64,000 nucleotides of DNA from Babylonia areolata (lineage: Eukaryota > Mollusca > Gastropoda > Neogastropoda > Buccinidae), in assembly GCF_041734735.1 (NCBI RefSeq), contig NC_134891.1, forward strand, positions 13,171,569 to 13,235,568, written 5' to 3'. The notes under the pieces were generated by a model that searched no databases, was not told where the DNA came from, and worked only from the letters and a program-made list of their open reading frames with translations. Of this stretch, positions 11,961 through 27,019 are shown piece after piece; within the stretch, counting starts at the first letter, position 1, and each line of letters begins with the position of its first letter. Position numbers and translations under genes: made by a program.

Positions 11961-14050
11961 TCCTGCAAAACGTGTTGCCATAGTGCCCATAACACGTCCA
12001 CTGACGTCATACACACATTTTAATTTTTCTTTTATCGGGGTTTGGTACAGTGAACATAAACAGACTCTGAATGTTTCTGGATTACAAACGTACTATTCAA
12101 GTGAGTATTCGACAGGTGGAAGACCCCTTCCTTCTCAATAAGGACTTGCATACTGGACCACTTTGAACGCGCGTGTGTGAAGAGGATTTGCCTCACGTGC
12201 CAAAAAGGTGTCGAACACTTCTTCAAGTGGAGACTGTGGTCCTAGTCGGCGGATTTCCACATCTTTGCAAGTTGTGCGATGATTATGTAGGAGTAGGAGT
12301 ATAACGATAAGAGATGGATCTGTTTTGTCTTATGATTCGTTTGAACTCGAAGGTGATGACAATGACTGTGACGAAACCGGCAATAACATCCGACTCGTTC
12401 TTCAGTCCATCTGTCCAGTCAGACATCATTTTTGAGCAAGTGACCATGACTGACTGTGAAGGCCGCGCATAATCTGAGAAGAGGGAGAGGAGAGATAGAG
12501 GAGTAGTGTAAGACAACAGGTCGAAGGCCAGACAGTGGGCGGGGCAATGTAGGCGTGGCCCAGCTGTCACTGTTCATGTCTTTTCGCAATGATCAACTGC
12601 CGGGAATGGCGACAGCCAATCATCCACGATTTTCGTGATACCCAAGGATGACATCACGGTGTTTGTCACTAATCAGTTGACCGATTGATTTATTGAGAAA
12701 ACGAACCGGATGCACAGCAGACGCTGTGTCGAATCAGTTAAAACCAGGAGGAAGCGCTCTCTCCTGTCAAAGGAGACGCTCTAAGGTGTGAAAATGTGAT
12801 TTACTTTTTATCTTGAACAGGAATTATGTCGTTGCTGGGACAGTTATTTACTTACATGACTACAAGTGTTGTGATTGTTATCACAAACTTCTATGCCGTT
12901 TTATTTACTTTTACAGGTGTATCTCAGACAATAAGCATGCTGTTTCCAGCTGTAATCTGTTTGTTTTCTGTCTGGGTGTCATTCTGTGGAGGCTGAAACA
13001 GATTTTTAATGCATAAAGATTATCACCTTCACTTGGAAATGCCTGAATAGTTGTCTACATTCAAAATAATTGGGGAAGATGCCTGGATTTAGAATCCACG
13101 TCCATTTTCCTTCACAAAAACGTTTACTTTTATTCTGTATCTCCTATAGTTTTTGTGCTAGGTTGTTGTTTTGTTGTTGTTTTTTTCTTCTTTTTTTCCT
13201 TTTTTTTTACCCCTGAATCCTCAAAATTCCCTACAAAATTCTCTGGCACTGAACTGGCTAAGTGAATTTTGGACCTCGATGTTTCGTCTCATCTGAAAGA
13301 AGCAGGCAAACATTCTTGTTGCTCCTTCGTTATTCTATGCGAACAACACATTGGATGGATTCAGTTGTCTCGGATTGACCAAGCAGGACAAAGTAGGACA
13401 CAACAGAACAAAATCAACTTTCTGGAGCAGGTTTCCCAGTCAATCTGTAGATATGGCTTTATATGTAGTTGTTTTGTTTTTGTTTTTGTTTGTTTTGTGT
13501 GCGTGTGTGTGGTGGTTTTTTTTGTTTTTTTTTTGTTTTTTTTGGGGGGGGGGGGGGGTTGTTTTGTTTTTTGCATTGTGCATATCTGTCACTATTGTTG
13601 ATATGTGTTAATCCAAGTTATGTTATCGGCAATGAACTTGTCTTAATTTGAATAGTTTTATCACAGTTTGCCTACGCCCGGATTTTCCCACATTAGCACT
13701 TCACTTTCATCTACTATCGAAACCCAACTGTATTGACCAAATTTAGCCACTTAAAGCCTATTTTATTACGGTTGTCTGTGTTCCCGCGACTGAACAAATT
13801 TCAGCCAACACCAAACACACATCCAGGATTGACAACTAGAGAAATCGACCTGATTCACCGAATACGGTGTCATTATATATTTCACTCCAGCGCTTTTTAA
13901 CACAAACAGTTGAACACTTTTGTTACCCTTAAATCCTATATTTCATAGCATACAGAATTATGGGTTGGATCGTTCTATAAAAAATCGAAAAAGCACACAC
14001 CAAAAATCCCATTTTACTGAAGAAAGATATTTTGGTTATATGTAAGTGTT
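11961..14050. other. Intron stretch, no gene found (copy 1)
   Basis: AT-rich intronic sequence with poly-T and poly-G tracts at 13180-13215 and 13510-13562 and the dispersed-repeat remnant at 13262-13312. A 56-codon hydrophobic open frame starts at 12828 but has no supporting family or splice context. The same content lies at 22168-24254 in copy 2. Confidence 0.6.
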
Positions 14051-14128
14051 GTCAGCTTGCACATAGCGTATATCAAGATGAAGAGCCGGGCGAGCCAGAA
14101 GAAACGTTGTGATGAAGTGTGTTTGTGT

Positions 14129-14130
14129 GC

Positions 14131-14179
<49 letters not shown>

Positions 14180-14320
14180 TGTGTTTGTGTGTTGGGTGTG
14201 TGTATGTGGATGTGGATGTGTGTGTGTGTGTGTTGGGTGTGTGTGTGTGTGTGTTTGTGTGTGTGTGTAGATGTGGATGTGTGTGTTTGTGTGTGTGTGT
14301 GTGTGTGGATGTGGATGTGT

Positions 14321-14372
<52 letters not shown>
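14129..14372. repeat. (GT)n-rich tract running into the exon C acceptor
   Basis: About 240 bases of GT, GTTT and GTGGAT repeats end in gtgtgcag, which is the 3' splice site of exon C. There is no separate pyrimidine tract, so the GT repeat occupies the acceptor's upstream region. Confidence 0.93.
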
Positions 14373-14487
14373 GCTCAGGAGAAGCTGTGGAGGAAGCTGG
14401 ACACTGATAAGAAGAAAGGAGAAAGACGTGTGGAGGAGCTGGACCACAACACCAGCGCTTTTGCTTTCCTGCTCAACACACGCCATT
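14373..14487 (+). CDS. Host gene exon C (copy 1), helical, N-glycosylation sequon
   Basis: A 115-base exon between gtgtgtgcag and donor CATT|gttagt: phase 0 in, phase 1 out. The peptide begins [18 protein letters not shown], continues [16 protein letters not shown] and ends NTRH, with the split codon completed by exon D as TGT (Cys). The first part is charged helix; HNTS is a potential N-glycosylation site, fitting an extracellular protein. If the donor is not used, the frame ends at TAG right after Cys, so a short isoform is possible. An identical exon lies at 24587-24701. Including both would shift the frame. Confidence 0.6.
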
Positions 14488-14529
14488 GTTAGTTGCCCCA
14501 CCCCCCATCCCCCCTCTCTCTGTCTCTAG

Positions 14530-14530
<1 letters not shown>

Positions 14531-14589
<59 letters not shown>

Positions 14590-14590
14590 T
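14531..14590. repeat. (CA)n-(TA)n microsatellite (copy 1)
   Basis: A CA run passes into TA. The copy-2 equivalent at 24749-24800 is shorter. Confidence 0.95.
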
Positions 14591-14845
14591 CTTGGCAGTC
14601 AATCCCAAGTTAAAAAACTGGACACCGCACCATGACCTGTTAGGCTCACTGAATGATGCATGTTTTGCGATTATAGATTGAATATTAAATTAAGGCCCGG
14701 ATGTCTTTGTTTTTTTATGATTTAATGGAGAACACACCAAAAAAGTCTTGGTTAATCTTTTAACCTTTAAAACTGTAACTGTGTTTGGGGCGGGGTGGTG
14801 GTTTTAAAAAGATATGAAGAAACAAAGACATCTGGGCCTGGATTT

Positions 14846-15867
<1,022 letters not shown>

Positions 15868-16059
15868 TATCTCAGTTCACGCCCCCCAAGACTTACAGAA
15901 TGTTTGTTTGACTTAGTATAGGGGAAAAAGAACTGGGTATCAGATATAACTGTTTGTTAGTTTGAGTATGGTTTTGGTGACGTGTGGCTGAACCAAGGTG
16001 TTGGTAATGTGAGTGGATTTATTAATCTTTTAGGCAGCGTCTGATTGATTGTCGATGGC

Positions 16060-16436
16060 AGGATGACATGACCATATTAAGGACGGTGAAAGATTTAACA
16101 TGTATTGAAGCTTTTGCAATACACATGATTTATATCATTGATATACATCTTAGATATATAACGACGAAATTTAGGTTAGGTGTATCCGATTTGGCTGCAC
16201 ATTATTATAGATACAGAGAACATAACGATGGAGATCTGATTTGCCCAATATGTAAAACCTTCAAGGAAGAAAAAACTACATTTTATTAGTATGTCATGAA
16301 CTATTGTTTCTCGTTTCTATTACTATTGTTGAAATTTAATTTTGTTTTTGAATATTTTGTAATGGTATCTGTTCACTTGCCCCTTGATGAGGGGCCATGG
16401 CCTGATGACTAAATCATTCGCATTCGCATTCTCTCT
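16060..16436 (+). mobile_element. LINE 3'-end fragment with Cys-rich C-terminus (copy 1)
   Basis: The reading RLGVSDLAAHYYRYREH, then DLICPICKTFKEEKT corresponds to the C-terminal Cys-containing region of CR1-like ORF2 proteins. The 3' UTR ends with a hairpin (gcccc-ttgatga-gggg) and a (cattcg)n tail at 16415-16431. Only the last codons and the tail remain. Confidence 0.65.
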
Positions 16437-16444
16437 CTCTTTGT

Positions 16445-16662
16445 GGTGGTGGTGTGTCCATCGAGATCGATGATGACCATCGTTGTCATCCAGATGGGGG
16501 ATGGGGGATGGGGGGAGGGTGGTGGTGGGGTGGGGGGAAGGATGCTCATGAATCTATCTGTGAGTGCGCAGATGGCTGAATAGTCCAATCTGCGCACGAA
16601 ATGTTCGCTGACAGTTGGGGCAGACAAAGACAGGCGTATCATTGTCAGGGAGCTTGTTTGCT
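16445..16662 (-). mobile_element. LINE 3'-end fragment with C2H2 finger (copy 1)
   Basis: On the minus strand, FVCPNCQRTFRAQIGLFSH then LRTHR is the same terminal zinc finger as the LINE at 8700-8800. It is followed by a 3' UTR containing gatggtcatcatcgatctcg. It lies tail to tail with the plus-strand LINE end at 16436. Confidence 0.8.
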
Positions 16663-16667
16663 CTTTG

Positions 16668-16671
<4 letters not shown>

Positions 16672-16704
<33 letters not shown>

Positions 16705-16716
16705 TCATTCACTCAC

Positions 16717-16759
<43 letters not shown>

Positions 16760-16776
16760 CACACACACACACACAC
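16672..16776. repeat. (TA)n and (CA)n microsatellites (copy 1)
   Basis: A TA run at 16672-16700 and a CA run at 16720-16776. The TA run is about 36 bases longer in copy 2, the largest length difference between the duplicates outside the satellite. Confidence 0.95.
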
Positions 16777-17469
16777 CTTTCTTCCACCCCACCCTCCCAC
16801 CCCCGTTCATCGGAACTGCATATCCACATTTGAGACAGACTGTCGCTGATGTCCAAAAGGGTCATCGTCTAATGGTATTTAGAACTGACGACAGAGGTGT
16901 TACAGACTACTGAAGTGTGTATCACTGTGGAGATGGTAACGGACATGTATATGCGACCACAAAAGCTTAACGGTCACCAGCTGTACAGTGGTTTGGATGA
17001 TGAAACTGTTCAACAGGTTGGTAGGGGAGGATTCAGAGAGGGGAAGGGGGGAAGAGATGACGTCATCAGTCACGTGAACAACAGAGCAATGCAAAAACAC
17101 TAAACAAAATACAAGCACGTACAAACGAATCCCGTCAATTTTAAAATGACTGTAGATCCGAACAGAGTGACGGGATTCTTTGTTGGCATGCTGAAGACCA
17201 GTGGATATCGATGTTGTGACTGATTACGAAAAGGTCAATCTCTTCAATCACACCGGGAAAGTCTAGATGGTATGTTGTTCTTCATGTGTATCACACACTG
17301 CAAAAGTTGACTTCCCTCCATGATATCAAATGTCATATTCTGTTTTGCAGGTATATGCATTGCAGTATGTACAACACACCTTTGAAGCTGTTGTCACAAA
17401 GTGATTTTAGAATGCAGGTGCCGGACACTTTGAAGTCAGTATCACACTGTGAGAATTAGAACAGAATCT
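16777..17469. other. Intron stretch, no gene found (copy 1)
   Basis: Unremarkable mixed sequence before the satellite. A short inverted word pair (aatcccgtcaatt at 17128 and gtgacgggattctttg at 17168) is present. No exon with consistent splice phase was found. Repeated at 27020-27712. Confidence 0.6.
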
Positions 17470-20400
17470 GGATGTCACAGAAGTGGACATGACAGGCTGG
17501 GGCGTGTGTTTCAGGTGTGTCACACACTGTGCATGCCATGGAAGTGGACACAGGGTGGGATGTGTTTTCCAGGTGTGTCACACACTGTGCATGCCATGGA
17601 AGTGGACACAGGGTGGGATGTGTTTTCCAGGTGTGTCACACACTGTGCATGCCATGGAAGTGGACACAGGGTGGGATGTGTTTTCCAGGTGTGTCACACA
17701 CTGTGCATGCCATAGAAGTGAACACGACAGAGTGGGATGTGTTTTCCAGGTGTGTCACACATTGTGCATGCCATGGAAGTGGACACAGGGTGGGATGTGT
17801 TTTCCAGGTGTGTCACACACTGTGCATGCCATAGAAGTGAACACGACAGGGTGGGATGTGTTTTCCAGGTGTGTCACACATTGTGCATGCCATGGAAGTG
17901 GACACAGGGTGGGATGTGTTTTCCAGGTGTGTCACACACTGTGCATGCCATAGAAGTGAACACGACAGGGTGGGATGTGTTTTCCAGGTGTGTCACACAC
18001 TGTGCATGCCATAGAAGTGGACACAGGTGGGATGTGTTTTCCAGGTGTGTCACACACTGTGCATGCCATAGAAGTGGACACGACATGGTGGAATGTGTTT
18101 TCCAAGTGTGTCACACACTGTTCATGCCATAGAAGTGAACATGACAGGGTGGGATGTGTTTTCCAGGTGTGTCACACACTGTGCATGCCATAGAAGTGGA
18201 CACATGGTGGAATGTGTTTTCCAGGTGTGTCACACACTGTGCATGTCATAGAAGTGGACACGACATGGTGGGATGTGTTTTCCAGGTGTGTCACACACTG
18301 TGCATGTCATAGAAGTTAACACGACATGGTGGGATGTGTTTTCCAGGTGTGTCACACACTGTTCATGCCATAGAAGTGGACACAGGTGGGATGTGTTTTC
18401 CAGGTGTGTCACACACTGTGCATGCCATAGAAGTGGACACAGGTGGGATGTGTTTTCCAGGTGTGTCACACACTGTGGATGCCATAGAAGTGGACACAGG
18501 GTGGGATGTGTTTTCCAGGTCTGTCACACACTGTGCATGTCATAGAAGTGAACACGACAGGGTGGGATGTGTTTTCCAGGTGTGTCACACACTGTGCATG
18601 CCATAGAAGTGGACACATGGTGGGATGTGTTTTCCAGGTGTGCCACACACTGTGCATGCCACAGAAGTGAACATGACAGGGTGGGATGTGTTTTCCAGGT
18701 GTGTCACACACTGTGCATGCCATAGAAGTGGACACAGGGTGGGATGTGTTTTCCAGGTGCGTCACACACTGTGCATGTCATAGAAGTGGACACGACATGG
18801 TGGGATGTGTTTCCAGGTGTGTCACACACAGTGCATGTCATAGAAGTGAACACGACATGGTGGGATGTGTTTTCCAGGTGTGTCACACGCTGTGCATGCC
18901 ATAGAAGTGGACACAGGGTGGGATGTGTTTTCCAGGTGTGTCACACACTGTGCATGCCATAGAAGTGGACACAGGGTGGGATGTGTTTTCCAGGTGTGTC
19001 ACACACTGTGCATGCCATAGAAGTGAACACGACAGGGTGGGATGTGTTTTCCAGGTGTGTCACACACTGTGCATGCCATAGAAGTGGACACAGGTGGGAT
19101 GTGTTTTCCAGGTGTGTCACACACTGTGCATGCCATAGAAGTGGACACGACATGGTGGAATGTGTTTTCCAAGTGTGTCACACACTGTTCATGCCATAGA
19201 AGTGAACATGACAGGGTGGGATGTGTTTTCCAGGTGTGTCACACACTGTGCATGCCATAGAAGTGGACACAGGGTGGAATGTGTTTTCCAGGTGTGTCAC
19301 ACACTGTGCATGTCATAGAAGTGGACACGACATGGTGGGATGTGTTTTCCAGGTGTGTCACACACTGTGCATGTCATAGAAGTGAATACGACATGGTGGG
19401 ATGTGTTTTCCAGGTGTGTCACACACTGTGCATGCCATAGAAGTGGACACAGGGTGGGATGTGTTTTCCAGGTGTGTCACACACTGTGCATGCCATAGAA
19501 GTGGACACAGGTGGGATGTGTTTTCCAGGTGTGTCACACACTGTGCATGCCATAGAAGTGGACACAGAGTGGGATGTGTTTTCCAGGTGTGTCACACACT
19601 GTGCATGCCATAGAAGTGAACATGACAGGGTGGGATGTGTTTTCCAGGTGTGTCACACACTGTGCATGCCATAAAAGTGGACACAGGGTGGGATGTGTTT
19701 TCCAGGTGTGTCACACACTGTGCATGTCATAGAAGTGAACACGACAGGGTGGGATGTGTTTTCCAGGTGTGTCACACGCTGTGCATGCCATAGAAGTGAA
19801 CACGACATGGTGGGATGTGTTTTCCAGGTGTGTCACACACTCTTCATGCCATAGAAGTGGACACATGGTGGGATGTGTTTTCCAGGTGTGTCACACACTG
19901 TGCATGCCATAGAAGTGAACATGACAGGGTGGGATGTGTTTTCCAGGTGTGTCACACACTGTGCATGCCATAGAAGTGGACACAGGGTGGGATGTGTTTT
20001 CCAGGTGTGTCACACACTGTGCATGCCATAGAAGTGGACACAGGGTGGGATGTGTTTTCCAGGTGTGTCACACACTGTGCATGCCATAAAAGTGAACACG
20101 ACAGGGTGGGATGTGTTTTCCAGGTGTGTCACACACTGTGCATGCCATAGAAGTGGACACAGGTGGGATGTGTTTTCCAGGTGTGTCACACACTGTGCAT
20201 GCCATAGAAGTGGACACGACATGGTGGAATGTGTTTTCCAAGTGTGTCACACACTGTTCATGCCATAGAAGTGAACATGACAGGGTGGGATGTGTTTTCC
20301 AGGTGTGTCACACACTGTGCATGCCATAGAAGTGGACACATGGTGGAATGTGTTTTCCAGGTGTGTCACACACTGTGCATGTCATAGAAGTGGACACGAC

Positions 20401-20863
20401 ATGGTGGGATGTGTTTTCCAGGTGTGTCACACACTGTGCATGTCATAGAAGTTAACACGACATGGTGGGATGTGTTTTCCAGGTGTCTCACACACTGTTC
20501 ATGCCATAGAAGTGGACACAGGTGGGATGTGTTTTCCAGGTGTGTCACACACTGTGCATGCCATAGAAGTGGACACAGGTGGGATGTGTTTTCCAGGTGT
20601 GTCACACACTGTGGATGCCATAGAAGTGGACACAGGGTGGGATGTGTTTTCCAGGTCTGTCACACACTGTGCATGTCATAGAAGTGAACACGACAGGGTG
20701 GGATGTGTTTTCCAGGTGTGTCACACACTGTGCATGCCATAGAAGTGGACACATGGTGGGATGTGTTTTCCAGGTGTGCCACACACTGTGCATGCCACAG
20801 AAGTGAACATGACAGGGTGGGATGTGTTTTCCAGGTGTGTCACACACTGTGCATGCCATAGAA
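17470..20863 (+). repeat. Splice-acceptor minisatellite, 57/58/61-bp units (copy 1)
   Basis: About 57 units. Each contains gatgtgttttccag followed by gtgtgtcacacactgtg, which is the intron end plus first 17 bases of exon D at 37220, then catgccatagaagtg and a variable gacacaggg / aacacgacaggg segment that sets unit length. The first unit (17470-17515) is degenerate. An arrangement of variant units recurs every 1,067-1,069 bases (for example 17874, 18941 and 20010), showing higher-order amplification. The array stops abruptly at 20863, where duplication copy 2 begins. Confidence 0.95.
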
Positions 20864-20880
20864 GTTGTACCTTGTTCTAG

Positions 20881-20952
<72 letters not shown>

Positions 20953-21186
20953 ACTGAGCTTAAAAACGTGACAATTGGTTATTTTGAATGTGCAATATGC
21001 AGTGTGTGTATGTATGTATGAAACGGTGTATGTGATATTTTTTACATTCGTGTCTTCGTAATATTCATAAAAGCTGTTGTTGACTTTTACATTTATGTTC
21101 CCCATGTTGTTTACTTGTCTATGTTGTGATAATGCACCTGACCAAATTTCTCCAGTTGGAGATAATAAAGTTATTCTTATTCTTAT

Positions 21187-21190
<4 letters not shown>
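20864..21190 (+). mobile_element. Rex1/CR1-like LINE 3' UTR (copy 2)
   Basis: Only the part of the 3' UTR right of the breakpoint is present, without any RT. It has the (GT)n, the hairpin ctccagttggag, aataaag and the (ttattc)n tail, then (CA)n to 21263. The missing RT shows that the duplication border cut through this LINE. Confidence 0.85.
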
Positions 21191-21266
<76 letters not shown>

Positions 21267-21422
21267 CGAGAGAGGGAAGAACCGAACTTAAAAACCAGTA
21301 ACGTCAAATCCATATTTTAAGAAGGGATGTGGGCAAATACACCAGATTTAACAATAATGGGAACTATAGTGTCAACATACAAGAGTGGCCCATAAAGCAC
21401 GAGCAAGTACAAGCAAAGAATA

Positions 21423-21797
21423 GAACTGAATGACAGGTGTATTCACACAAAGCACAGAACTGAATGACAGGTGTATTGACACAAAGCACAGAACTGAATG
21501 ACAGGTGTATTGACACAAAGCACAGAACTGAATGACAGGTGTATTGACACAAAGCACAGAACTGAATGACAGGTGTATTGACACAAAGCACAGAACTGAA
21601 TGACAGATGTATTCTCACAAAGCACAGAACTGAATGACAGGTGTATTGACACAAAGCACAGAACTGAATGACAGGTGTATTCACACAAAGCACAGAACTG
21701 AATGACAGGTATATTCACACAAAGCACAGAACTGAATGACAGGTGTATTCACACAAAGCACAGAACTGAATGACAGGTGTATTCACACAAAGCACAC
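21423..21797. repeat. 34-bp minisatellite, 11 copies (copy 2)
   Basis: Same unit order, including the single tctcac variant, as at 11216-11590, so no unit was gained or lost since duplication. Confidence 0.95.
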
Positions 21798-21932
21798 ACA
21801 AACAAGCAACAGTAAGTGGACCCAAATCTAGCAGAAGAGACAACGCAACCTGTCTTCTCTTAGATCATTGCACTTTATCATTTTGTTGAATCACTTCTCG
21901 TCACAACAGATTTTTCTGTGTGAATCTCAGGT

Positions 21933-22167
21933 TGCTCTACTCGTGGGAAGCTTGTCGCCACAGTGCAGCGCCACCTTTTTTTTTCTTCCTGTCTGCAAAT
22001 GTACTTGTTTAATATCAATGGCTTTTCTGCTTTTTTTTCCCTTGGGGGAGGGGGGGGGTTGTTTTGTTTTTTGTTTTGTTTCGTTTTTATCAGGGACAAC
22101 CGTTTTCTTGCCGTGACATCTTTCACGTTCGTTAAAACCAGTTGAGTGTAAGTCGTCAGCTGACGTC
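21933..22167 (+). repeat. Dispersed repeat 1 (copy 2)
   Basis: Equivalent of 11726-11960 with shorter poly-G. Confidence 0.5.
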
Positions 22168-24254
22168 CTGCAAAACGTGTTGCCATAGTGCCCATAACAC
22201 GTCCACTGACGTCATACATACATTTTAATTTTTCTTTTATCGGGGTTTGGTACAGTGAACATAAACAGACTCTGAATGTTTCTGGATTACAAACGTACTA
22301 TTCAAGTGAGTATTCGACAGGTGGAAGACCCCTTCCTTCTCAATAAGGACTTGCATACTGGACCACTTTGAACGCGCGTGTGTGAAGAGGATTTGCCTCA
22401 CGTGCCAAAAAGGTGTCGAACACTTCTTCAAGTGGAGACTGTGGTCCTAGTCGGCGGATTTCCACATCTTTGCAAGTTGTGCGATGATTATGTAGGAGTA
22501 GGAGTATAACGATAAGAGATGGATCTGTTTTGTCTTATGATTCGTTTGAACTCGAAGGTGATGACAATGACTGTGACGAAACCGGCAATAACATCCGACT
22601 CGTTCTTCAGTCCATCTGTCCAGTCAGACATCATTTTTGAGCAAGTGACCATGACTGACTGTGAAGGCCGCGCATAATCTGAGAAGAGGGAGAGGAGAGA
22701 TAGAGGAGTAGTGTAAGACAACAGGTCGAAGGCCAGACAGTGGGCGGGGCAATGTAGGCGTGGCCCAGCTGTCACTGTTCATGTCTTTTCGCAGTGATCA
22801 ACTGCCGGGAATGGCGACAGCCAATCATCCACGATTTTCGTGATACCCAAGGATGACATCACGGTGTTTGTCACTAATCAGTTGACCGATTGATTTATTG
22901 AGAAAACGAACCGGATGCACAGCAGACGCTGTGTCGAATCAGTTAAAACCAGGAGGAAGCGCTCTCTCCTGTCAAAGGAGACGCTCTAAGGTGTGAAAAT
23001 GTGATTTACTTTTTATCTTGAACAGGAATTATGTCGTTGCTGGGACAGTTATTTACTTACATGACTACAAGTGTTGTGATTGTTATCACAAACTTCTATG
23101 CCGTTTTATTTACTTTTACAGGTGTATCTCAGACAATAAGCATGCTGTTTCCAGCTGTAATCTGTTTGTTTTCTGTCTGGGTGTCATTCTGTGGAGGCTG
23201 AAACAGATTTTTAATGCATAAAGATTATCACCTTCACTTGGAAATGCCTGAATAGTTGTCTACATTCAAAATAATTGGGGAAGATGCCTGGATTTAGAAT
23301 CCACGTCCATTTTCCTTCACAAAAACGTTTACTTTTATTCTGTATCTCCTATAGTTTTTGTGCTAGGTTGTTGTTTTGTTGTTGTTTTTTTCTTCTTTTT
23401 TTCCTTTTTTTTTACCCCTGAATCCTCAAAATTCCCTACAAAATTCTCTGGCACTGAACTGGCTAAGTGAATTTTGGACCTCGATGTTTCGTCTCATCTG
23501 AAAGAAGCAGGCAAACATTCTTGTTGCTCCTTCGTTATTCTATGCGAACAACACATTGGATGGATTCAGTTGTCTCGGATTGACCAAGCAGGACAAAGTA
23601 GGACACAACAGAACAAAATCAACTTTCTGGAGCAGGTTTCCCAGTCAATCTGTAGATATGGCTTTATATGTAGTTGTTTTGTTTTTGTTTTTGTTTGTTT
23701 TGTGTGCGTGTGTGTGGTGGTTTTTTTTGTTTTTTTTTTGGTTTTTTTGGGGGGAGGGGGGGTTGTTTTGTTTTTTGCATTGTGCATATCTGTCACTATT
23801 GTTGATATGTGTTAATCCAAGTTATGTTATCGGCAATGAACTTGTCTTAATTTGAATAGTTTTATCACAGTTTGCCTACGCCCGGATTTTCCCACATTAG
23901 CACTTCACTTTCATCTACTATCGAAACCCAACTGTATTGACCAAATTTAGCCACTTAAAGCCTATTTTATTACGGTTGTCTGTGTTCCCGCGACTGAACA
24001 AATTTCAGCCAACACCAAACACACATCCAGGATTGACAACTAGAGAAATCGACCTGATTCACCGAATACGGTGTCATTATATATTTCACTCCAGCGCTTT
24101 TTAACACAAACAGTTGAACACTTTTGTTACCCTTAAATCCTATATTTCATAGCATACAGAATTATGGGTTGGATCGTTCTATAAAAAATCGAAAAAGCAC
24201 ACACCAAAAATCCCATTTTACTGAAGAAAGATATTTTGGTTATATGTAAGTGTT
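22168..24254. other. Intron stretch, no gene found (copy 2)
   Basis: Near-identical to 11961-14050. No exon found. Confidence 0.6.
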
Positions 24255-24332
24255 GTCAGCTTGCACATAGCGTATATCAAGATGAAGAGCCGGGCGAGCC
24301 AGAAGAAACGTTGTGATGAAGTGTGTTTGTGT

Positions 24333-24334
24333 GC

Positions 24335-24379
<45 letters not shown>

Positions 24380-24528
24380 TGTGTTTGTGTGTTGGGTGTG
24401 TGTATGTGGATGTGGATGTGTGTGTGTGTGTGTTGGGTGTGTGTGTGTGTGTGTTTGTGTGTGTGTGTAGATGTGGATGTGTGTGTTTGTGTGTGTGTGT
24501 GTGTGTGGATGTGGATGTGTGTGTTTGT

Positions 24529-24586
<58 letters not shown>
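24333..24586. repeat. (GT)n-rich tract before exon C (copy 2)
   Basis: Ends in gtgtgcag at the duplicate exon C acceptor. It is about 10 bases longer than in copy 1. Confidence 0.93.
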
Positions 24587-24701
24587 GCTCAGGAGAAGCT
24601 GTGGAGGAAGCTGGACACTGATAAGAAGAAAGGAGAAAGACGTGTGGAGGAGCTGGACCACAACACCAGCGCTTTTGCTTTCCTGCTCAACACACGCCAT
24701 T
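24587..24701 (+). CDS. Host gene exon C (copy 2)
   Basis: Identical in the coding part to 14373-14487, with the same acceptor and the CATT|gttagt donor. It is the copy nearer to exon D and therefore the simpler choice for splicing. Because the exon is 115 bases (phase 0 in, phase 1 out), a transcript containing both copies would read out of frame from the second copy on. Only one copy can be used per productive mRNA, unless one copy is an assembly artefact. Confidence 0.55.
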
Positions 24702-24747
24702 GTTAGTTGCCCCCCCCCCCCCCCATCCCCCCTCTCTCTGTCTCTAG

Positions 24748-24748
<1 letters not shown>

Positions 24749-24799
<51 letters not shown>

Positions 24800-24800
24800 T
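24749..24800. repeat. (CA)n-(TA)n microsatellite (copy 2)
   Basis: Shorter version of 14531-14590, preceded by a longer poly-C (24711-24724). Confidence 0.95.
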
Positions 24801-25055
24801 CTTGGCAGTCAATCCCAAGTTAAAAAACTGGACACCGCACCATGACCTGTTAGGCTCACTGAATGATGCATGTTTTGCGATTATAGATTGAATATTAAAT
24901 TAAGGCCCGGATGTCTTTGTTTTTTTATGATTTAATGGAGAACACACCAAAAAAGTCTTGGTTAATCTTTTAACCTTTAAAACTGTAACTGTGTTTGGGG
25001 CGGGGTGGTGGTTTTAAAAAGATATGAAGAAACAAAGACATCTGGGCCTGGATTT

Positions 25056-26074
<1,019 letters not shown>

Positions 26075-26266
26075 TATCTCAGTTCACGCCCCCCAAGACT
26101 TACAGAATGTTTGTTTGACTTAGTATAGGGGAAAAAGAACTGGGTATCAGATATAACTGTTTGTTAGTTTGAGTATGGTTTTGGTGACGTGTGGCTGAAC
26201 CAAGGTGTTGGTAATGTGAGTGGATTTATTAATCTTTTAGGCAGCGTCTGATTGATTGTCGATGGC

Positions 26267-26643
26267 AGGATGACATGACCATATTAAGGACGGTGAAAGA
26301 TTTAACATGTATTGAAGCTTTTGCAATACACATGATTTATATCATTGATATACATCTTAGATATATAACGACGAAATTTAGGTTAGGTGTATCCGATTTG
26401 GCTGCACATTATTATAGATACAGAGAACATAACGATGGAGATCTGATTTGCCCAATATGTAAAACCTTCAAGGAAGAAAAAACTACATTTTATTAGTATG
26501 TCATGAACTATTGTTTCTCGTTTCTATTACTATTGTTGAAATTTAATTTTGTTTTTGAATATTTTGTAATGGTATCTGTTCACTTGCCCCTTGATGAGGG
26601 GCCATGGCCTGATGACTAAATCATTCGCATTCGCATTCTCTCT
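26267..26643 (+). mobile_element. LINE 3'-end fragment with Cys-rich C-terminus (copy 2)
   Basis: Equivalent of 16060-16436, with the same hairpin and (cattcg)n tail. Confidence 0.65.
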
Positions 26644-26651
26644 CTCTTTGT

Positions 26652-26869
26652 GGTGGTGGTGTGTCCATCGAGATCGATGATGACCATCGTTGTCATCCAG
26701 ATGGGGGATGGGGGATGGGGGGAGGGTGGTGGTGGGGTGGGGGGAAGGATGCTCATGAATCTATCTGTGAGTGCGCAGATGGCTGAATAGTCCAATCTGC
26801 GCACGAAATGTTCGCTGACAGTTGGGGCAGACAAAGACAGGCGTATCATTGTCAGGGAGCTTGTTTGCT
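26652..26869 (-). mobile_element. LINE 3'-end fragment with C2H2 finger (copy 2)
   Basis: Equivalent of 16445-16662. Confidence 0.8.
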
Positions 26870-26874
26870 CTTTG

Positions 26875-26875
<1 letters not shown>

Positions 26876-26943
<68 letters not shown>

Positions 26944-26955
26944 TCATTCACTCAC

Positions 26956-27002
<47 letters not shown>

Positions 27003-27019
27003 CACACACACACACACAC
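26876..27019. repeat. (TA)n and (CA)n microsatellites (copy 2)
   Basis: The TA run (26876-26940) is about 65 bases here against about 29 in copy 1. Confidence 0.95.

Noticed and set aside
12828-12998. 56-codon hydrophobic open frame (MSLLGQLFTYMTTS...) in the intron
   Set aside because: T-rich DNA gives hydrophobic peptides by chance; there are no splice borders in phase and no family.
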